A stretch of 64,000 nt of DNA, taken from the NCBI GenBank assembly GCA_019916065.1, contig CM034237.1:42142485-42206484 (forward strand), in the 5' to 3' direction. The notes beneath the pieces were generated by a model. The model saw only the letters and a program-made list of their open reading frames with translations. It was not told the origin of the DNA and did no database searches. Shown one piece after another: positions 58,656 through 64,000 of the stretch. Positions within the stretch are counted from its first letter, which is position 1. The number at the start of each line of letters is the position of its first letter. Made by a program: the position numbers and the translations under genes. This stretch comes from Vitellaria paradoxa (taxonomy: Eukaryota > Streptophyta > Magnoliopsida > Ericales > Sapotaceae).

Positions 58656-61385
58656 ATGATTATGGATGAAAGTTAGAGTCATAAGCTTTTTGTTCCTCCT
58701 AAAATTTTGAGAAAACTTCATATAATTTTAGATTATGTAACATATTGATCGTTGTACAATTTTAATAGGGACAATTCTATACAGCTGGAAAATTTCACCA
58801 TAATGGTGTGGATTAGTCTATACCTATATTTCAAATCTACAAAGATAGAACTTATTTACAAAATTTCCACCTTGTGTCAAGATTTTCTGGTCCTATTTTT
58901 GGGTCAAATAGCATTTTTCTTTTAATAGATACTCCTTTAAGTATCCTTGATTTCACATTCTTTATCTTGAATATATGAGCGTGCTTGGTTAAAAACTTCT
59001 ATAATGTAGTTTGTCCATGCTCAGTGCATGGTTAGAAACATCTATAATATAGTTTGTCCATGCCCAGTGCATAAAAATATGATGTATAGCCCTTTGACAA
59101 TCTTGGTATGGAAGAATTCATTATCCATACTCCTTTGATTGCATGCTTGCAAGAACTCTTCATCTTTCATGTTTTGTTTTCTTCCATTTACGTGGCTATT
59201 TGTTTCGTCGCACTGAAAGAACTCTGCTCATCTCATACTCACCGCTAGGCAAATATTTTGCACTTGGAAAAAAGCACGAGATAGTGTAATCTGATTTGCT
59301 TGCAACGACAGAGATGATGCAACATTGAGTGAAGCATTAATTTCTGTTGCAATGGCTTATTGAAGCAGATTGTATTTCACTTTGAAAACAATATGCTTTG
59401 GGTCTTATGGCTGCAGCTTTTTTGCTATTACTATAATTTTTTTTTTAAATTATTGGACAGTTTCAGATATTAATGGGTTCTTTTGTCCAATGCTTCTACA
59501 GCCGTACCAGCCTGGTTATACTGCCCCTCCTCGTCCACCTCCTGAAGAGACTGCTATTGACATTGGGTAGGTTTGTTTTTTTAATATGATTCTTTTACAT
59601 GTGTGCATGTAGTAAAGTTCTTTGTTTACTTTGAAGTTGGGTGTATGTACTATTTTTTATTGTTAGAACTTAATATGTATAAGGTTGTTTCATTGTGACC
59701 TGGGGGGTCATGGGTTCAAACCCTGAAATCAGCCTCTTTTCTTGTAAAGGGAATGCTACATACATGACCCTTTCCAGACCCAGCAATATGGGATCCTTGT
59801 GCACTGGGTTGCCCCCCCCCCCCCCCTTTTTCTTCATCTAGAATTTGATATGCATAAAAATTGCATATTTTGATTTATAAATGAAATTTCAGCACGGCGG
59901 AGCCTAATGGTGTTTTGGTTGTTGAATGTGTTATGAAGTGGTGGGTGGACAATATCAGGCACCCCTTTGGATCTTAATGATCCTCGCCTTTTGGCAGTGG
60001 CTGAGGCAGAGCGTCACTTTTTGGAAGCTGAGTATGACGACTATGCTGCTACAAATGCTGGTGGGGCTGCATTTTGCCGCTCGGTTGCTCTAATTGTAAG
60101 CCCTCAACTCTTGATCACAATTTATTTAAAGAATTTTTATGCAACAAAAATAGCATGAAGATTGCCCAAATTGATTGTTGTTCATATGCCTTTAGACATC
60201 TGTGTGTATGTTTGTGTGTGGCTTGAGAGCTCTCCCATTGTCCATAAGGCCCCAGTCCGGGTGACGGTGGTCTATTATACCACAAAAAAAAAGCCTTTAC
60301 AAGTTAAGCTGGCTTAATAGGGCTGATATCATTAACTGTGCTAACCTTGGTTTGGAAGTTATGCATGAATGTAATGCTCATAACTTCCCTCTAGACCTTG
60401 CTGCTAACTTTTGTTGTTAATGTGTCATGATTATGTTCATTTCCCTAGCTGGCAAAAGGAAATTGTGTTTGGGGTACTTATATTTTTGCTTTATAGGAGA
60501 GAGAGCATAACCTTTTCATTGGGCTACAGGGGAACGGTAAAAGTTTCTTCTTTAGGTTGGATCCTAGGTCTTGGATATGTAAAATTTGTATGCTTTATAT
60601 AACGTCATTGTCCAGAGTTTTGTTGTTCTCTCGCCTTTTTAAGTCAATTTGCTCATATGTTCCATGCAATTTAACCTTGATGGCTTTCATTGGCAGTTAA
60701 TGGCTCTTCTGCTGTTGAGGCATGCATTGTCTGTGTCAGATGGTGATGGAGATGATGATGCATCTAACTTCTTCTCTGTAAGTATTGTTGCACTCTTTGT
60801 TATCCACTCTGCGTCTAAATTCTTGGATACGGTCATTTTGTAGTTGATTAAATTTTTTAACAAACCGATGGTGCTCTTTCAGCTTTTCTTGCTTCGGGCT
60901 GCTGGATTTCTTTTGCCCTGCTACATCATGGCCTGGGCCATCAGTATTTTGCAGCGACGAAGACAGAGACAGGTCAGTTTCTCTCCTCTTGGTTCTGTTA
61001 TCCTGCAAAATTGTATCATGATTCTCCATAGGCAAATGCATTTTGTTTCTGTTCCACATCTGATCAAGTATACATGAAAATTTTCATTTGATATTCTGAT
61101 GGCTGTGTGATGATATCAGCATACCCTTTTTGTGTGCTTGTTGCTTGTTAGTATCGGGGAGTTGGTAGAGTGGATTTTTCTGTTTTCGTTTTCCTCAGCA
61201 CCATTTGTTTTCTGTACATGAATCGGTACGTGTTGTGAAGCTTGTGTTGCGTTTTTGTTAAACAGGAGGCTGCAGCGATAGCAGCGACGCAATTTGCATT
61301 TGTGCTTCAATCGGGGCAAACCAGGGGTCTGCATTTCACCATTGCATCGGCACCCCCAATGACTCCTCACCAGGAAACTGTTTAA
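56898..61385 (+). CDS. RING-CH (MARCH-type) membrane E3 ubiquitin ligase, 7 exons, 288 aa
   Basis: Exons: 56898-57179, 58412-58483, 59502-59566, 59939-60095, 60697-60777, 60883-60972, 61266-61385. Introns are GT-AG and the sum is 867 nt, closing phase. The C4HC3 RING-CH finger is complete: C71, C74, C87, C89, H97, C100, C113, C116 ([44 protein letters not shown]). [16 protein letters not shown] and the conserved plant block [16 protein letters not shown] follow. Two hydrophobic segments lie near 186-203 and 220-240 ([19 protein letters not shown]), then a basic QRRRQRQ turn. Such proteins attach ubiquitin to membrane or endomembrane targets; the target is unknown. Exon 4 was set at 59939 because it restores GGGW and avoids the TAA met in the unspliced frame. 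Introns 1 and 3 carry SINEs. Confidence 0.93.
57333..57447 (+). mobile_element. Short tRNA-derived SINE in RING-CH intron 1
   Basis: The head contains TTAACTCAGTTGGTTGAGAG (A box) and CGGGTTCGAGCT (B box), followed by a C/G-rich patch and a poly-A tail. ATTTTGAGTTG on the left and ATTTTAGTTG on the right look like an aged target duplication. Confidence 0.75.
58616..58664. repeat. (GAT)n microsatellite in RING-CH intron 2
   Basis: About twelve uninterrupted TGA/GAT units, then two interrupted ones, preceded by an (AAT)n stretch. Confidence 0.95.
59683..59838 (+). mobile_element. Au-like SINE in RING-CH intron 3
   Basis: The B-box region GTGACCTGGGGGGTCATGGG, then TTCAAACC, CAGCCTCTT, AGACCC and TGCACTGGGTTGCCC follow the layout of the plant Au SINE family as I remember it. 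It is 5'-shortened. The flanks TAGAACTTAATATGTATAA (59664-59682) and TAGAATTTGATATGCATAA (59839-59857) form a 19-bp duplication with three changes. Confidence 0.85.
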
Positions 61386-61892
61386 CATGGATCGATGGAC
61401 AACTTACAAACTTCCATGCTGTTACATTCACTGCCATTTGGCGAGGGTATTTTGGCATTCATCCATGGCATTGTTGTCAAAACAATTCTCTGCTTTTCTT
61501 TTGTTTTTCATTTTATTCTTCATTTTGTTGGTTTATATTTGTGTACATGAATGTGGCATCTCTGATCATGAGTTTGATTTAGGGGAATCTGGTGGACGTC
61601 GGGATATTATTGTCTTGCTAAAAAAACTTGCACATACGTGGTCTCCAGCTGTACTCTATTTTATAAAAAATATATATATATATTTTAAAATTAATGACTT
61701 TATTTGTTGTATTGCTGTCATTTTATTGGTAGTCCTTTGTGTTTGATAAAATAAAAATTTTAATCCTACTTGCATATATTATTCCCTGTTATTATACAGG
61801 AATTGGCAATAGTCTTGTCTTAGAGTGTGCTTGATTTCAAGGTAATTTCATCATTTTTTTTTAAGTGAGAATGAACTTTTTTGCCACACTGA
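61386..61892 (+). other. 3' flank of the RING-CH gene
   Basis: Probably 3' UTR for a few hundred bases. The 119-aa ORF at 61387-61746 begins directly after the stop but shows no domain and runs through T-rich flank, so it is not called. Confidence 0.5.
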
Positions 61893-62850
61893 GATCTTAT
61901 TTGGTAACCATTCTTATTTTTTATTTTATTTTTGTTTACGTTTTCAAAATTTTATAAACTAACAACAGAAATATATTTATTAAATTTGTTTATGTTTTTT
62001 TATTTCGAAAAAAAATGAAGACTTGATCAGAAAAATGTAAAAAAAAAAAAAAAGAATATGTTTTTACTTTTTTTTTCGTTGCAAATATTTTATTAATTAT
62101 AATATTTTATTTATTTTTGTTACATCATATTAAAATAAATCATTTTATTTAAATATTTTATTAAACCAAATTTATTTTTAATAAATAATATAATTAAATT
62201 AAATTAATATGTAATATATATTATTAATTTAATTCTAATAAATAATTAAATTAAATTAGTTGATTTAATTAATAGGAAATAAATATTAAATTGTTTTTAA
62301 TAAATAATAAAATAAAATATATTAATTTAGTATAATTTAATAAATTATTGAATTAATATAAGTATATTTTATTAAATTATTTTTGATAATATTATAATTA
62401 AATTATTTAATTTAATTTAATAATTAATTTAATTAATATTAAATATATTTTATTAAATTATTTTTAATAAATATCATAATTCAATTAAATTAATTTAATA
62501 ATTAATTTAATTTAAGTAGTTTATTTAATATGAAACCTACTTTATTAAATTATTTTTTATAAATATTGTAATTAAATTATTTAAATTATTATGAAATATA
62601 TTTTATTCAATTATTTTTAGTAAATAATATAATTAAATTATAATTAATATATTTTATATTTACTAGATTAAATGATACAATACTTAAATTTTATTCAATT
62701 GTTTTTAATAATTTAATTAACTTTTTAAAAACAAATAAAATTAAATATTTAATGAAAATAAAAAATTAATAATTTGCAAACAAAATTGTATTTCCAAACG
62801 AAATTTTAGTTTTCATTTCAAAAAAAAAATAATCTTCATTTTCTATTGGA
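61893..62850. mobile_element. AT-rich MITE, inverted copy related to 14331-15349
   Basis: TTATTTGGTAACC at the left corresponds to the inverted right end of 14331-15349 (CCGTTTGGTAACG). TTTACGTTTTCAAAATTTTA, ACATCATATTAAAATAAAT and GTTTTCATTTCA keep the inverse order. Confidence 0.6.
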
Positions 62851-63019
62851 GGTGTACCGAGATAACGTTATAGGTTAGATGAACTTAATGAACTAGTACT
62901 TGTTGATGAATCTGTCTACCAAGATGTTACCTTCTCCAAAGAGATGTACTGTCACTAATGTCACAGTGAGGGGAAGATGTTGTGGCAATATTTGTTTGGG
63001 CAGTTATACGATTAGTATC

Positions 63020-64000
63020 ATATCGACTCATTAGAACTTGCATTTACTTTTTAATATTATTTAGTTGTTCTTGGGCACTTTTAGACCTATATATCATATC
63101 TAATAATTGAAGAAAAAATTTTCTTTATATCTAGGGTCTAAAATAATGACAATACCCAAATGTATGAGAAATGGGTTAAAATATTTATCAAAATTTTCCT
63201 TTATTATAAGAATCATAGAAGCATAATAGTTTTGGACAAAATATTTTTTAAAAATTTCATCAATAACCCTCAATTGATAAATAACAATACAAGAAGTAGG
63301 ATAATAAATTTCACAAAAATTTTAGTAGCAATATCAAAAAATGTAAAAAATCCCTATAAAAAAAATTACATTTGCACAATCAATTGGTTTAATACTATCT
63401 AAACCAATAGGTTGATTACTTAAAATAAATAAATCAATTACTTTTTGATATTTAATAATAACTTTTAATATAATATAGGTTGAATTCTATCTTATATTAA
63501 TTTTCATTGGTAATTTTCTAGGTTTTAAACCAATTGAATACATATGCCAGCAAACAGATTATTTCTTTTTAGAGAACTCATAGCACAAACTACAGCTTTT
63601 TTTTTTTTATTTTAACAATAGAAGATTTATAAATATTCAATATATCCTGTACAATTAAATTAAGTATATGAGCGCCTATGAAATAGTAAACCCCTCGTAG
63701 GAAAGCATTAGATAAGTAATTAAAATAAACATCATTATATGAAGTATTATCTAAAGTAATAAAAAATATTTTTTTTATGTAATCTCTATGATACAAGTTC
63801 ATTACAAATAAGTTCTCCAACACTTAATCCACTATAGGATTATTCAACTAATTTGAATAAAAGAATGCGTTTATTTAATTTCTAATTTTCGCCAATGTAA
63901 TATACAGTTATACAAATATATTCAATATCTTGAAAGGTTTTTCACATATCAAAGGTCAAGCAAACATTTCCTTCAAAATTGTCAAAATAAGTTTTTAATT
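63020..64000 (-). pseudogene. Decayed hAT transposase (RICESLEEPER/Ac type), partial at window edge
   Basis: The minus strand reads, with stops and shifts, VCLTFDM, KLNKRILLFKLVE, then an open stretch at 63823-63590 with FFITLDNTSYNDVYFNYL and FIGAHILNLIVQDIL. After further breaks come KKYFVQNYYAS, KENFDKYFNPFL and IILDPRYKENFF. These follow hAT transposase text (CITLDNASNND, CAHILNLIVQDG, LDPRYK). The dimerisation domain at the C-terminus is missing and the N-terminus lies beyond 64000. The copy is dead. Confidence 0.8.

Noticed and set aside
59881..59976. In-frame reading from 59892 ending [13 protein letters not shown] and stop
   Set aside because: This frame leads to TAA. Using the acceptor at 59938 restores [13 protein letters not shown], conserved in plant RING-CH proteins.
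1..64000. CRISPR array, bacterial operon or plasmid features
   Set aside because: The repeats are tandem or transposon-derived without spacer arrangement, and the genes are intron-split plant genes.

Overview
This is nuclear DNA from a flowering plant, most likely a eudicot. It is very AT-rich, its genes are split by GT-AG introns, three conserved plant protein families are present, and the space between and inside the genes is filled with LTR retrotransposons, solo LTRs, MITEs, SINEs and hAT or Mutator-like debris. The species cannot be named from the sequence.

Three intact genes can be rebuilt exon by exon with phases that close. (1) Minus strand, 3231-8674: a three-exon AVT1-type amino acid transporter (415 aa) with a 4.1 kb repeat-filled second intron. 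(2) Plus strand, 29541-42116: an eight-exon GDA1/CD39 apyrase closest to plant APY6 (551 aa). Its introns hold a hAT element with an exact 8-bp target duplication, and a 7.75 kb third intron loaded with a decayed copia element, a nested MITE, a long-inverted-repeat element and tandem repeats. (3) Plus strand, 56898-61385: a seven-exon RING-CH (MARCH-type) E3 ligase with two membrane segments (288 aa), a probable 5' UTR intron and two SINEs in its introns.

Layout: 1-3.2 kb AT-rich intergenic DNA; 3.2-8.7 kb AVT1; 8.7-16.5 kb intergenic DNA with MITEs and two foldback elements; 16.5-29.0 kb a repeat island bounded by about 300-bp inverted repeats, holding a broken FAR1/MULE-like gene, a gag-only copia element with intact ends and ORF, two solo LTRs and an ELM1-like exon 1 fragment; 29.5-42.1 kb apyrase; 42.1-56.4 kb intergenic DNA with a SINE, a second solo LTR of the 2-kb family and a deleted Tat-like gypsy element keeping a broken antisense ORF; 56.4-61.4 kb RING-CH gene; 61.9-64 kb an AT-rich MITE and a decayed hAT transposase running off the right edge.

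The three genes are functionally unrelated (amino acid transport, nucleotide hydrolysis, membrane ubiquitination) and show no sign of acting as a cluster. The most interesting parts are the gag-only LTR element with perfect target duplication and an altered protease motif, the antisense-ORF gypsy remnant, and the inverted-repeat island that combines FAR1-type transposase sequence with a captured ELM1 fragment.
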